This document shows positions 1 to 10,353 of a DNA stretch of 64,000 bases, in pieces. The notes below the pieces were generated by a model. That model saw nothing but the letters and a program-made list of their open reading frames with translations. It did no database searches and was not told where the DNA came from. Origin of the DNA: Ruminococcus sp. (GTDB lineage: Bacteria; Bacillota_A; Clostridia; Oscillospirales; Ruminococcaceae); NCBI RefSeq assembly GCF_016283395.1, contig NZ_JAEEMU010000045.1, positions 1-64,000 on the forward strand, written 5' to 3'. The position numbers were made by a program, and so were the translations under genes. How positions within the stretch are numbered: the first letter of the stretch is position 1; every line of letters starts with the position of its first letter.

Positions 1-428
1 CAGTTGATGAAGCAGTAGAAGTAAAGAATTACTCAACACCTTCACCTGACGGAGCAACAAAGCTCACAAACATTGTAGTCATATTCAAACAGCAGAAATT
101 ACAGCAGTTCATCGAAGCTATGGAACATATTGATGTCAAGGGCATCACAGTAACGAATGTTCTTGGCTGCGGAATGCAGAACGGACAGCGTAACTACTAC
201 CGTGGTGCAGCTGTTGAGATGAACCTGCTTCCAAAGGTAAAGGCTGAGATTGCAGTATGTGCAGTTCCTGTTGAAAAGGTAGTTGCAGCAGCAAAATCTG
301 CTCTCTACACTGGAAACTACGGCGACGGCAAGATGTTCATTTACGATATCGAGAACGTTATCAAGATAAGAACAGGCGAAGAAGGCTACAACGCACTCCA
401 CGATTCGGCAGAGTGGGAAAAAGCATAA
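1..428 (+). CDS. P-II nitrogen regulatory domain, C-terminal part of a gene cut by the window edge (probably Amt-P-II fusion)
   Basis: The frame is open from base 3, so the 5' end lies outside the window. The visible ~141 residues include a P-II (GlnB/GlnK-like) fold: KLTNIVVIFKQQKLQQFIEA as first strand and helix, then GITVTNVLGCGMQNG leading into the T-loop (RNYYRG), and a C-terminal TGNYGDGKMFIYDIENVIKI stretch matching the P-II signature. P-II proteins sense ATP/ADP and 2-oxoglutarate and gate ammonium transporters or control glutamine synthetase. About 18 linker-like residues (EAVEVKNYSTPSPDGATK) precede the P-II start, which suggests that this is the tail of an ammonium transporter with a fused P-II domain; that part is inference. 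Downstream pyrG and a type III glutamine synthetase fit a nitrogen-assimilation block. Confidence 0.85.
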   Translation, partial: VDEAVEVKNYSTPSPDGATKLTNIVVIFKQQKLQQFIEAMEHIDVKGITVTNVLGCGMQNGQRNYYRGAAVEMNLLPKVKAEIAVCAVPVEKVVAAAKSALYTGNYGDGKMFIYDIENVIKIRTGEEGYNALHDSAEWEKA

Positions 429-434
429 GCTGAT

Positions 435-489
435 AAGGGCGTTTGCGGACATCATCACACAAATCTCCCAGATGTTCGCAGACTGCCTT
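435..489 (+). terminator. Long imperfect stem-loop between the P-II gene and pyrG
   Basis: Arms 435-451 and 473-489 pair over about 15 of 17 positions (including G-U pairs) around a 21-nt loop. Only a short CTTTCT follows, so it is a weak intrinsic terminator or an mRNA-end stabiliser of the P-II gene. Confidence 0.45.
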
Positions 490-497
490 TCTCATAA

Positions 498-2117
<1,620 letters not shown>

Positions 2118-2241
2118 GCCATTAGCCTTTAGCACTTAGCTATTAGCTTATGGTGTCCCTTCGGGACAAACAATTATAAATAATATCGTACAGCGATACC
2201 TTTGGCTAAATGCTAATGGCTAACGGCTAAAGGCTAAATAA
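2118..2241. repeat. TTAGCC-type palindromic intergenic element
   Basis: Starts directly after the pyrG stop codon. Left arm 2118-2133 (GCCATTAGCCTTTAGC) pairs with 2205-2220 at 15 of 16 positions, enclosing a small GTCCC-TTC-GGGAC hairpin at 2155-2167. A further GCTAACGGCTAAAGG unit lies at 2219-2233. The same 15-mer in reverse complement recurs at 62434-62448, also right after a stop codon. This looks like a dispersed REP- or MITE-like element; it could also act as the pyrG transcription end. The glnN ribosome binding site begins at its right border. Confidence 0.7.
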
Positions 2242-2256
2242 ATGGAGGAAATAAAA

Positions 2257-4344
2257 ATGGAAAAGGTAACAGAGTATTTTGGTTCAATGGTATTCGATGA
2301 GAGAGTCATGAAAGCTACCCTCTCCGAGAAAGTTTACAAGTCACTTAAAAGAACTATCGACAGGGGCACTCCTCTTGATATCTCAGTTGCAAATGCAGTA
2401 GCAGCTGCTATGAAAGACTGGGCTATCGAAAAAGGCGCAACTCACTACACACACTGGTTCCAGCCAATGACAGGCGTTACTGCCGAGAAGCACGACAGCT
2501 TCATCACTCCCGCTCCCGACGGCAGAGTTATCATGGAATTCTCAGGCAAGGAACTCGTCAAGGGCGAGCCTGATGCTTCTTCATTCCCGTCAGGCGGACT
2601 TCGTGCAACATTTGAGGCTCGCGGATATACAGCATGGGATCCTACTTCCTACGCTTTCATCAAGGACGGCACACTCTATATCCCTACAGCATTCTGTTCA
2701 TACACAGGTGAAGCACTCGATAAGAAAGTACCTCTTCTCCGTTCAATGGAAGCTCTCAACAAGCAGGCAATGCGTGTACTCAAACTCTTCGGAAACGATA
2801 ATGTAAGAAGCGTCCGTACATCAGTAGGTCCAGAACAGGAATATTTCCTCGTTGACCGTGAAATGTACAAGAAGAGAAAAGACCTTGTAATGACAGGCCG
2901 TACCCTGTTCGGTGCAATGCCTCCAAAGGGTCAGGAAATGGAAGACCACTACTTCGGCTCTATCAAGACAAGAGTCGCAGAATATATGGCTGACCTTGAC
3001 AAGGAGCTGTGGAAGCTCGGTATCCTCGCTAAAACAAAGCACAACGAAGTTGCTCCTGCACAGCATGAGCTTGCTCCTATTTACAAGACTACAAACATTG
3101 CTGCTGACCACAACCAGCTCACAATGGAAGTTATGAAAAAAGTTGCAGAGCGTCACGGACTTGTTTGCCTGCTTCACGAAAAGCCATTCGAAGGCGTTAA
3201 CGGTTCAGGTAAGCACAACAACTGGTCTATCTCTACAGATACAGGCGTAAACCTCCTTTCCCCTGGTGAAACACCTTATGAGAACGCTCAGTTCCTGCTC
3301 TTCCTTGCAGCTGTTATCAAGGCAGTTGACGACTATCAGGATCTGCTGAGACTTTCAGTTGCTACTGCAGGCAACGATCACCGTCTCGGTGCAAACGAAG
3401 CTCCTCCTGCTATCATTTCTATCTTCCTTGGTGATGAGCTCACAGATATCCTCGAAGCTATCGAGACCGACAAGCCATACGGCGGCACAGCAAAGGAAAA
3501 GATGAAGCTCGGCGTTGATGTTCTTCCTCAGTTCAGCAAGGACACTACAGACCGTAACCGTACATCTCCTTTCGCTTTCACAGGCAACAAGTTCGAGTTC
3601 CGTATGCTCGGTTCATCAAACAGCATCTCCTGTGCAAACATTCACCTCAATGCAGCTGTTGCTGAAGTATTAAAGCAGTTTGCTGACAAGCTCGAAGGTG
3701 CAAAGGACTTCAACAAGGCACTCCACGACCTTATCAAAAAGACTATCAAGGAGCACAAGCGCATAATCTTCAACGGCAACGGCTATGATGATTCATGGGT
3801 AAAGGAAGCTGAAAAGCGCGGACTTTCAAACCTCAGAACTACAGCAGACTGTATGCCTAAAATATGCGACAAGAAGAATGTTGATATGCTTACATCTCAC
3901 GGCATCTTCACAGAGGCTGAGATATATTCACGCTGCGATATCATGCTTGAGAACTATGTAAAATCCGTAAACATCGAAGCTCAGACAATGGTGGATATGG
4001 CTCGTAAGGAGATAATCCCTGCTGTTGCTAAATTCGCTTCTGATACAGCTTCCGCTGTTGCAGTAAAGAAGAGCGTATCAAAAGCTGCCTGCAAGTATGA
4101 GACAAAGCTCGTTGAGGAGCTTTCAGTACTCATTGACAAAATGGACGAAGCAACCACCGAACTTGAAGGCACAGTTTCAAAGCTCAAGACTATCGGTGCT
4201 ATAACAAAGGAATCCGAATATGTACGCGACAAGATGATACCTGCAATGGATAAGCTTCGTGCAGCTGCCGACAAGGCTGAAACAATAACTGCCGAGGATT
4301 ACTATCCATTCCCTGCATACGATAAGCTCCTCTTCGGAGTATGA
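2257..4344 (+). CDS. glnN: Glutamine synthetase type III (GSIII)
   Basis: Makes glutamine from glutamate, ammonia and ATP. Length, 695 aa, and sequence fit the large GSIII family of Bacteroidetes, cyanobacteria and Ruminococcus, not the ~450-aa GSI. Recognisable stretches are [32 protein letters not shown] (metal-binding Glu), [48 protein letters not shown] and [17 protein letters not shown] (nucleotide and ammonium sites). An in-frame ATG at 2242 overlaps the GGAGG (2244-2248) that serves ATG 2257 at 8-nt spacing, so 2257 is the start. GSIII is typically regulated by ammonium and is the main ammonia-assimilating GS in ruminococci (family knowledge); the neighbouring P-II domain supports a nitrogen-status role. 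Confidence 0.96.
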   Translation: MEKVTEYFGSMVFDERVMKATLSEKVYKSLKRTIDRGTPLDISVANAVAAAMKDWAIEKGATHYTHWFQPMTGVTAEKHDSFITPAPDGRVIMEFSGKELVKGEPDASSFPSGGLRATFEARGYTAWDPTSYAFIKDGTLYIPTAFCSYTGEALDKKVPLLRSMEALNKQAMRVLKLFGNDNVRSVRTSVGPEQEYFLVDREMYKKRKDLVMTGRTLFGAMPPKGQEMEDHYFGSIKTRVAEYMADLDKELWKLGILAKTKHNEVAPAQHELAPIYKTTNIAADHNQLTMEVMKKVAERHGLVCLLHEKPFEGVNGSGKHNNWSISTDTGVNLLSPGETPYENAQFLLFLAAVIKAVDDYQDLLRLSVATAGNDHRLGANEAPPAIISIFLGDELTDILEAIETDKPYGGTAKEKMKLGVDVLPQFSKDTTDRNRTSPFAFTGNKFEFRMLGSSNSISCANIHLNAAVAEVLKQFADKLEGAKDFNKALHDLIKKTIKEHKRIIFNGNGYDDSWVKEAEKRGLSNLRTTADCMPKICDKKNVDMLTSHGIFTEAEIYSRCDIMLENYVKSVNIEAQTMVDMARKEIIPAVAKFASDTASAVAVKKSVSKAACKYETKLVEELSVLIDKMDEATTELEGTVSKLKTIGAITKESEYVRDKMIPAMDKLRAAADKAETITAEDYYPFPAYDKLLFGV

Positions 4345-4394
4345 TAAAAATTTGTTCCCTCTCGCTTAATTATTATAATGACTTCAAAAGTGCA

Positions 4395-4433
4395 GTTCAA
4401 TAAAATACTTTCTATCAGTAAGTTTTATTGAAC
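4395..4433. other. Perfect 11-bp inverted repeat downstream of glnN
   Basis: GTTCAATAAAA at 4395-4405 and TTTTATTGAAC at 4423-4433 are exact reverse complements with a 17-nt loop. No T-run follows. It may be an operator-like site or an mRNA-end structure for glnN or for the CRISPR transcript running the other way. Confidence 0.4.
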
Positions 4434-4442
4434 GAAGCAAAA

Positions 4443-4476
4443 TACCGAGCCTGAAATTATGGCTCGGTAATTTTTT
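4443..4476. terminator. Bidirectional intrinsic terminator between glnN and the CRISPR array
   Basis: TACCGAGCC (4443-4451) pairs perfectly with GGCTCGGTA (4461-4469), followed on the plus strand by a TTTTTT run. Read on the minus strand the same stem is followed by TTTTGCTT, so it can also end the array transcript. A second small CCCC-ATTTAA-GGGG hairpin lies at 4479-4492. Confidence 0.8.
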
Positions 4477-4494
4477 GTCCCCATTTAAGGGGCG

Positions 4495-5518
4495 ATTTCA
4501 ACTCACACGCCCGCGTGGGGCGTGACCTGTAACGGTTGCAGTAATATCTCTGATTTGCTTATCATTTCAACTCACACGCCCGCGTGGGGCGTGACCTGTG
4601 TTTGCCATTCGCCGCCCATATCCGTTGCATTTCAACTCACACGCCCGCGTGGGGCGTGACGGCGGTTATCGATACCAGCAGTTACATTACACGTATTTCA
4701 ACTCACACGCCCGCGTGGGGCGTGACAAGGACAAGTACGAGTTAGCAGCATTTATTCAGATTTCAACTCACACGCCCGCGTGGGGCGTGACATGATGAAG
4801 GAAATCCGAACCCCTTCATAGTACAGGATTTCAACTCACACGCCCGCGTGGGGCGTGACATGACAACGGCCAGAGAATGACGATCGAATGTGATTTCAAC
4901 TCACACGCCCGCGTGGGGCGTGACTTGCGGCTCTTATCGAGCGTTATAATACATTTAAATTTCAACTCACACGCCCGCGTGGGGCGTGACCCACTCATCT
5001 TTGACAAGTGCGTACGTTACAGATTTCAACTCACACGCCCGCGTGGGGCGTGACGCCTACAACGCTCATACCAAGGAAAAGAGCGCAATTTCAACTCACA
5101 CGCCCGCGTGGGGCGTGACTGCTTGAACTCAGTGACGAAGGATACGATGTCATAGATTTCAACTCACACGCCCGCGTGGGGCGTGACACTGTGGCTATAT
5201 GATTTATGATAGCACAGACGATATTTCAACTCACACGCCCGCGTGGGGCGTGACACAGCGGCAGTTGTAGGATTGACTGTAGCTCTCGATTTCAACTCAC
5301 ACGCCCGCGTGGGGCGTGACTCAGTCGACGATACTCCTTGCGCGCTCTCTTGCTATTTCAACTCACACGCCCGCGTGGGGCGTGACCAGCTCGGAAATGT
5401 GGTGCTGCCAAAGGTAGAAATTTCAACTCACACGCCCGCGTGGGGCGTGACTTGACAAGATTTGCGATTCCGTTCTCGTCAAAGACATTTCAACTCACAC
5501 GCCCGCGTGGGGCGTGAC
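4495..5518 (-). CRISPR. Type I-C CRISPR array, 16 repeats and 15 spacers
   Basis: Sixteen copies of one 32-bp repeat, apparently identical, start at 4495, 4564, 4629, 4695, 4760, 4828, 4893, 4959, 5023, 5088, 5156, 5223, 5289, 5355, 5420 and 5487. Spacers are 32-37 bp. On the minus strand the repeat begins GTCACGCCCCACGC, contains the hairpin CACGCCC-CACGC-GGGCGTG and ends GAGTTGAAAT, the usual I-C pattern for processing by Cas5c. That orientation, with cas2 upstream on the minus strand, puts the leader at the high-coordinate end, so the newest spacer should be 5452-5486. No degenerate terminal repeat was seen. Spacer targets cannot be judged here. Confidence 0.98.
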
Positions 5519-5667
5519 CCTATATTTAGTATATAAAGAGTCACTTCCGCCACAACGGGTGGACTAATTCAAACAAAATCATATAGTTTTGTTCACATTT
5601 TATTAATAAATCGTTGTTTTTTTACTGCGAACCTATGGGCATTTCAATATCATTTGGCTTTCGCAGC
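5519..5667 (-). promoter_or_regulatory. CRISPR leader
   Basis: AT-rich 149-bp stretch between the cas2 stop codon and the first (leader-proximal) repeat, in the position of a type I-C leader. Immediately beyond cas2 lies an inverted repeat, CTGCGAA (5625-5631) and TTCGCAG (5660-5666); similar GCGAA/TTCGC pairs are common in I-C leaders and may bind adaptation proteins or the nucleoid (inference). No protein-coding gene is seen in it. Confidence 0.75.
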
Positions 5668-5958
5668 TCAAATTATTATCACTCCTTCGGGATCATATGT
5701 CTCTTTAGCACCAAAATGTTCAACTCGCCTCTGCCAGTTATTTCCAAGATAGTAAAACCTCAGGCTGTCATGTTTTTCGTCTATAAGTTTCAGAAGTTTG
5801 TCTTTGACTTTCAGAAATATGCCATAATCAACATCTATCTCAAATACAGAATTCTGCACTCTCTGTCCGTAATTCTGACATTCCTTTGCTATTTTACGCA
5901 GTCTTGTTTTTCCCTTGCTGTCAGTTGTTGAAACATCATAGCTTATAAGCACCATCAT
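5668..5958 (-). CDS. cas2: CRISPR-associated endonuclease Cas2
   Basis: Cas2 forms the core of the Cas1-Cas2 integrase that inserts new spacers. The protein starts MMVLISYDVST, the typical ferredoxin-like first strand with the conserved Asp, and contains RVQNSVFEIDVD as third strand. At 96 aa it matches I-C Cas2 length. Starts are crowded: a GTG at 5967 directly abuts the cas1 stop, ATG codons lie at 5958 and 5955; ATG 5958 is chosen because I-C Cas2 proteins normally begin MMVLVSYDV. It is the last gene of the cas operon, followed by the leader and array. Confidence 0.95.
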   Translation of the reverse strand: MMVLISYDVSTTDSKGKTRLRKIAKECQNYGQRVQNSVFEIDVDYGIFLKVKDKLLKLIDEKHDSLRFYYLGNNWQRRVEHFGAKETYDPEGVIII

Positions 5959-5967
5959 ATGTATCAC

Positions 5968-6990
5968 CTACTTCATGATAAAACAAGGATATTCCTCTAT
6001 CTCTCCTCTGAAATACTTTGCCAGAAGACTGCTCTGTACAAACGGCAGTATTCCGAGGGTGATCTTTTCATTAAGATATGGGTGAACTATACTTGTCCTT
6101 TTCTTTTCCTGCCATGCGGACAGGACTTTCTTTTTGCCTTCCTTTGTAAGATATACTGCTCCGCTTTCCTGCTTTTCAAAATCGCTGATATTTATCTTTT
6201 TCAGATTTATAAGCGTCAGTGTGAGGCGTTCTGCGATACATCTCACTTCCTCAACAAGATCACAGGCGAGACTGCTCCTGCCTGACCGAAGTGCATGATA
6301 GAAGCCGTAGCAGCTGTCAAGTCCTACACTTTCAAGCGCGGAAGCATACCAGCTCGTCATTATCGTATAAAGGAACGACAATACGGCATTTACGGGATCA
6401 AGAGGCGGACGCTTGATTCTTGCTGTTACGTAAAAATCATCTTTCTGATGCAGGATAAGCTTATCAAATATATTGAAATATGACTTTGCACAGCTTCCTT
6501 CAAGTCCCATTATAGTTTCGGTATCATTCAGTTCATAAACGTGTTCCATACCGCTCTCGAGATATTCAATACATCTGCTAAGCTCGCCGTCACTGTCAAG
6601 CTGCGGATTATCACGCATTGAACGCCGTATAAGGAAGCGTGTATTCGACAGCTTTGCAGCTACCGTATTCTGAGCAAGAAGTATATCAGGCTTTGCAAGC
6701 TGTTCAAACTGTGCCTTTCTCAGAAAAATGTTGCCCTTTGTCTTGCCGCATACCGAAGCAAGATACTTGCCTGACGGAGATATAAAGCTGATCTTTACAC
6801 CCGTATCCGCACATTTTCCAATAAGCGCAGGCGAGCAGCCAAGATAGCTGAAACAGTATATATCCCCTATATTTACAAATGGCAGGCGGAATTTTTCCTT
6901 ATCCTCGCATTTACATACAATATTTTCGCCGTCAAGGGTGAGCCATGCTGTCTCATCGAGGATATACAAAGAATTCAATAGTTTTTTCAC
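5968..6990 (-). CDS. cas1: CRISPR-associated endonuclease/integrase Cas1 (type I-C)
   Basis: Metal-dependent integrase of spacer acquisition. N-terminal beta domain begins LLNSLYILDETAWLTLDGEN; the alpha-helical C-terminal domain carries the expected metal ligands, Glu in LEGSCAKSYF, His in SCYGFYHALRSGR and the acidic DLVEEVR stretch. Length, 340 aa, is standard for I-C. Translation starts at a GTG that overlaps the cas4 stop codon by 3 bases within a GTGA, indicating translational coupling. Confidence 0.97.
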   Translation of the reverse strand: MKKLLNSLYILDETAWLTLDGENIVCKCEDKEKFRLPFVNIGDIYCFSYLGCSPALIGKCADTGVKISFISPSGKYLASVCGKTKGNIFLRKAQFEQLAKPDILLAQNTVAAKLSNTRFLIRRSMRDNPQLDSDGELSRCIEYLESGMEHVYELNDTETIMGLEGSCAKSYFNIFDKLILHQKDDFYVTARIKRPPLDPVNAVLSFLYTIMTSWYASALESVGLDSCYGFYHALRSGRSSLACDLVEEVRCIAERLTLTLINLKKINISDFEKQESGAVYLTKEGKKKVLSAWQEKKRTSIVHPYLNEKITLGILPFVQSSLLAKYFRGEIEEYPCFIMK

Positions 6991-7661
6991 GGATAATCAG
7001 CTCCTTTCTGCTGCATAACAAGCTCTTTTACACTATACTTTTTCTTCACGGGAAAGCAAATATCACTTAATGAACAGCCTGAACATTTCTGTCCTTTTTT
7101 ACGCTGAGGGATAGTTTTTTCCGCAAGGACTCCTCTCATTTCTTCAAGAAGCTTTTTCAGCATATCATCATACTTCTGATATTCCTCATCAAAGGGCAGC
7201 CGTACTCTCCTGCGTTTATCTGCATAATAAATGTAACATTCACAGCTGCATTTCCAGATACTGTCCGCACATATCTTCTGAGCAAATACCTGTATCGCAT
7301 CTGTTTCGCTGAACTCCTCATTCTTAGGAGCTTTCGGCTTATATTCGACTATGCGCACCGTAAAGCTTCCGTCATAGCCGTCAAGCCTTACACCGTCATC
7401 GCTCCTGACAAATTCGATACAGTCAGTCACACCGAAAATATCATACTCAGGCATATCATTATAAACTGTTATATCGCTCCGCACTATCTTTTTACTGTCA
7501 GAAAAACTGTGACTGCCGTCGTGTACGTGTTCGTGAAGAAGATTAGCCTTTACAACGAATGCATTTTCTGCCCAGTCGCTGTTTACTTCCAGCAGGGCAA
7601 ATCTTCTCGGACAGTACATATAATGCTGGATAGTGCGGATATTTATTGTGCTGTCATTCAT
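6987..7661 (-). CDS. cas4: CRISPR-associated exonuclease Cas4
   Basis: RecB-like nuclease that trims prespacers and selects the PAM side with Cas1-Cas2. It has an N-terminal cysteine in HYMYCPRRFALLE and the C-terminal Fe-S cysteine cluster in GQKCSGCSLSDICFP, with nuclease motif VRIVEYKPKAPKN between (Glu and Lys of the PD-(D/E)XK core). The 224-aa length is usual. Start overlaps the cas7c stop as ATGA, and its end overlaps cas1. Confidence 0.96.
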   Translation of the reverse strand: MNDSTINIRTIQHYMYCPRRFALLEVNSDWAENAFVVKANLLHEHVHDGSHSFSDSKKIVRSDITVYNDMPEYDIFGVTDCIEFVRSDDGVRLDGYDGSFTVRIVEYKPKAPKNEEFSETDAIQVFAQKICADSIWKCSCECYIYYADKRRRVRLPFDEEYQKYDDMLKKLLEEMRGVLAEKTIPQRKKGQKCSGCSLSDICFPVKKKYSVKELVMQQKGADYP

Positions 7662-8530
7662 AGCTTTTCGATAAACTCGATGCCCTCAGGCATATCCCTG
7701 TCAACAGTTATCTCGTAATCGCCGAAGCTTCTCGGCGGCTCGACACCTGCCTTCCTTTCTACCTTGATCTTATCGAAGAGGATATGTGCAGGAGCATTTC
7801 CAAGTGCAGACTCATGCTTGAATACGTAAAGCTTTCTCAGACACATTTTTCCTCTTGCAGCACTTCTGTCATTCTCAAACATATTGATTATCGCGGTCCA
7901 GAGGAGCTCCAGATCGTCCTCTGAAAAGCCTGTGACCTTCTGTGCCAGCATTGCGGAAACATAACCCTCAGCGCGGTAAAGTCCATAGGAAATAAAGCTC
8001 TTTTTGCCCATTTCACTCTGCTTTTTTTCATTAAAATCCTTATCGGTCGTTACTGCCTGACGAGTGACTGTGATATCCTGAACATATACAGGATCAATGC
8101 TCTTTGCAAAATTAAGCTGAACAGGACCTCTAACTATTCCGCAGGGATCATCACCTGTACTCATTACAGCACCAAAAGTTCTAACATCGAAATAGTTATC
8201 GCATATGTATCCCTGTGCCTTTTTTACATCATCTGTATTCTTGCCTTTCTGCTTCTTTTCAAGTCCAAGTGCATCATATGCCTCAGTGAATTTTGAATTG
8301 AGCGAACGGTCAGCCTTCACAAGTATATTGTATCCTCCCTCGCCTTCCTTATAAAGCTCCACAAAGTTCCTTATCTTACGCTTCAGACATACATCAGTAA
8401 CGATACCGAAGGAAGTCTCGGGATCAGTTCTCGGCATATTGCCTGCATCGGGATCACCATTGGGATTACCGTTCTCCACATCGAAAAGCATTACAAATTC
8501 ATATCTGTTCTTGATAGCATTATTTTCCAT
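7658..8530 (-). CDS. cas7: Type I-C Cascade backbone protein Cas7c (Csd2)
   Basis: RRM-fold subunit that polymerises along the crRNA spacer. Diagnostic Csd2 N-terminus YEFVMLFDVENGNPNGDPDAG with MPRTDPET and a following FGIVTDVCLKRKIRNFV stretch; a FGAVMSTGD segment follows. Length 290 aa. The frame is open from ATG 8548, but an AAAGGA spaced 9 nt from ATG 8530 gives the better start, which leaves a 14-bp gap to the cas8c stop instead of an overlap. The gene must be expressed in excess over the other Cascade subunits, consistent with its own strong ribosome binding site. Confidence 0.96.
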   Translation of the reverse strand: MENNAIKNRYEFVMLFDVENGNPNGDPDAGNMPRTDPETSFGIVTDVCLKRKIRNFVELYKEGEGGYNILVKADRSLNSKFTEAYDALGLEKKQKGKNTDDVKKAQGYICDNYFDVRTFGAVMSTGDDPCGIVRGPVQLNFAKSIDPVYVQDITVTRQAVTTDKDFNEKKQSEMGKKSFISYGLYRAEGYVSAMLAQKVTGFSEDDLELLWTAIINMFENDRSAARGKMCLRKLYVFKHESALGNAPAHILFDKIKVERKAGVEPPRSFGDYEITVDRDMPEGIEFIEKL

Positions 8531-8544
8531 AATTGACCGTCCTT

Positions 8545-8907
8545 TCATTCACTTTTTTCCGAAGTATACAGCTTCTTGTTCATCTGATAATAGCCTATGA
8601 TAAATCTTCCCTGATCGTCAAGACTGAGCGTCTGCGGATATTCTCCGTCAAAACCGTCACATACGCTTCCTATGAGACGATTGTAGTATATCTGTTTGCC
8701 GTCGCCCAGCTTTCTCATGTGGTTCTGTGAGAGCTTCGCAAGCTTCGGAAACACACTGGCAGGTCTTGAACAAGCCGAAGCAAAATAAGCATCTTTAATA
8801 GTTCTGTTGAGATTTCCGCCTGATGACTCCTGCTGTATTTTTTCATAAACTGCAAACAGACCTCCGCACAGATAAGCGGGATTTTTGTTTTCATCGTTCC
8901 AAGCCAA
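8545..8907 (-). CDS. cas11: Internal in-frame small subunit Cas11c, translated from within cas8c
   Basis: Known type I-C Cascades contain a small subunit (Cas11c) made by internal translation of cas8c. Here the cas8c codons Lys-Glu-Glu at 8922-8914 spell a perfect AAGGAGG, followed after 8 nt by an in-frame TTG at 8907-8905. Initiation there gives a 120-aa protein beginning with LAWNDENKNPAYLCGGLF, the helical C-terminal region of Cas8c, about the size reported for Cas11c. The Shine-Dalgarno and spacing are seen directly; translation itself is inferred from family knowledge. Confidence 0.75.
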   Translation of the reverse strand: MAWNDENKNPAYLCGGLFAVYEKIQQESSGGNLNRTIKDAYFASACSRPASVFPKLAKLSQNHMRKLGDGKQIYYNRLIGSVCDGFDGEYPQTLSLDDQGRFIIGYYQMNKKLYTSEKSE

Positions 8908-10353
8908 AGTGAATTCCTCCTTATTATTTTTTCTGTTAAGACAGGCTTTTATTATTCCTGCCCTTGTATCGTTGAGTTTGATAAATTGATTTTTTTCCTC
9001 ATCACTGTCTGTTTTTACTCGTCTTACAGCAGTTGATAGCATAGCGTCAGGGTACTTCGCACCGTTAAATGCAGCAAGCATTATGCCTGTCATAAGCGGC
9101 GGCGGTACTTTGTCATTTGATGATTTTGGCGACACAAGCTCTTTTGCTATTCTGCTGAAATAAACGGGACGAGTATTCTCCTCGCTTATATTAAGATCAC
9201 TCTGATGACGAATGAGATTTTTCAGCATATTCCCGAATTTATCACGGTAGATGAACTTCTGACAAATACGAGAACTGTTAGCAGTTAAACCTGCAATATA
9301 GAAAGTTACATCATTGTCAGTTTCAAGTTTGTCTATTGAGCTTTTATCGGCTGAATATCCGCCTTTGGCATAGCTCATTATCGTACTGATCTGCAATGTT
9401 GTTTTCTCGTCATCACTGCTCATACCAAGAAGAGCTGAAAAAAGGCTGCATTCTGCCGAATCGTCATTCTTCATTGCAAAGTATACGATCACCATATCGC
9501 CTATTGTAACATGACGCTCGGGTGAGGCAAGAAGCTTATTAAGCGTTGCCGTGTATTTCTTCATTGCAGCTTCGGAAACATTGCTGTTGAATGACTGCGT
9601 CTTGCCATATGACTCAAATGCAGTATCATTCATGCATACAAGCTGACAGCCTGATGCCTGTCCGCCGGGAAACCTCATAATCTTATCATGCAATCTTGCC
9701 TGCGGAAGTTTTTCACCCAATATGCCGCAAACAGATATTTCGGAGTTACTGTTTTCATCTTCTTTTTGGATTTGCGTTTTCTGATACTTTTCAATAAACT
9801 GCTCATCAGCTTCAAGGTCTGCCATTCCTACACCTAAAGTAAAGCCAAAATAAGCTTTTTGGTATTCCTTGCCCAGCTGCTTCAGCACATCATTCTCTGT
9901 CTCGTTTTCGGGCACCCATTTTTCAATGAATTTACGATAAGCCGTACATATCTGCGAGTCAAGTCCGTCAAAGAATTCAAGCTCATGTTCCACAAAGGCT
10001 TTATGTGATTTCCTTGCTTTTCCAGTCTTGTCATCGGGAGTAAAAACTCCATCCTCATAGTTCAGACCGAAAATATACAGCGGTCTGTGTTCTATGTAAT
10101 TTGAGTCTATACCGGGCTTCTGAGTTCTGGCAGGCAGACAGGCTTTTCTCGGCACGTCAATAAACTTCTCATTTCCTTTTTTGTCCTTTATTGGCTTTTT
10201 ATCCTTGAAGGGTATAATATCCTTCATGTCTCCGTTCTCGGAAAGAACAATACGAAAATTGATATCCTGTTCGGCAAAACCGTCAGGTATTTTTTTATTA
10301 TCGCCTTTTAACGCTTGTTTGTCCGCATAATCACACAGAGCTTTTATCAGCAT
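8545..10353 (-). CDS. cas8c: Type I-C Cascade large subunit Cas8c (Csd1)
   Basis: PAM-recognising large subunit of the I-C effector. The 602-aa protein matches Csd1 in length and landmarks: an N-terminal LIKALCDYADK start, RPLYIFGLNYEDG, QKAYFGFTLG, and in the C-terminal third FSRIAKELVSP, ILAAFNGAKYPD-like MLAAFNGAKYP and NPAYLCGGLFAVYEKIQ. It starts at ATG 10353, overlapping the cas5c stop by 7 bp, and ends 14 bp before the preferred cas7c start. The last fifth contains an embedded Cas11c start site (separate entry). Confidence 0.95.
   Translation of the reverse strand: MLIKALCDYADKQALKGDNKKIPDGFAEQDINFRIVLSENGDMKDIIPFKDKKPIKDKKGNEKFIDVPRKACLPARTQKPGIDSNYIEHRPLYIFGLNYEDGVFTPDDKTGKARKSHKAFVEHELEFFDGLDSQICTAYRKFIEKWVPENETENDVLKQLGKEYQKAYFGFTLGVGMADLEADEQFIEKYQKTQIQKEDENSNSEISVCGILGEKLPQARLHDKIMRFPGGQASGCQLVCMNDTAFESYGKTQSFNSNVSEAAMKKYTATLNKLLASPERHVTIGDMVIVYFAMKNDDSAECSLFSALLGMSSDDEKTTLQISTIMSYAKGGYSADKSSIDKLETDNDVTFYIAGLTANSSRICQKFIYRDKFGNMLKNLIRHQSDLNISEENTRPVYFSRIAKELVSPKSSNDKVPPPLMTGIMLAAFNGAKYPDAMLSTAVRRVKTDSDEEKNQFIKLNDTRAGIIKACLNRKNNKEEFTLAWNDENKNPAYLCGGLFAVYEKIQQESSGGNLNRTIKDAYFASACSRPASVFPKLAKLSQNHMRKLGDGKQIYYNRLIGSVCDGFDGEYPQTLSLDDQGRFIIGYYQMNKKLYTSEKSE

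Noticed and set aside
4598..5455. Plus-strand ORFs repeating NSHARVGRD across the CRISPR array
   Set aside because: They are translations of the CRISPR repeats and spacers, with no ribosome binding site.
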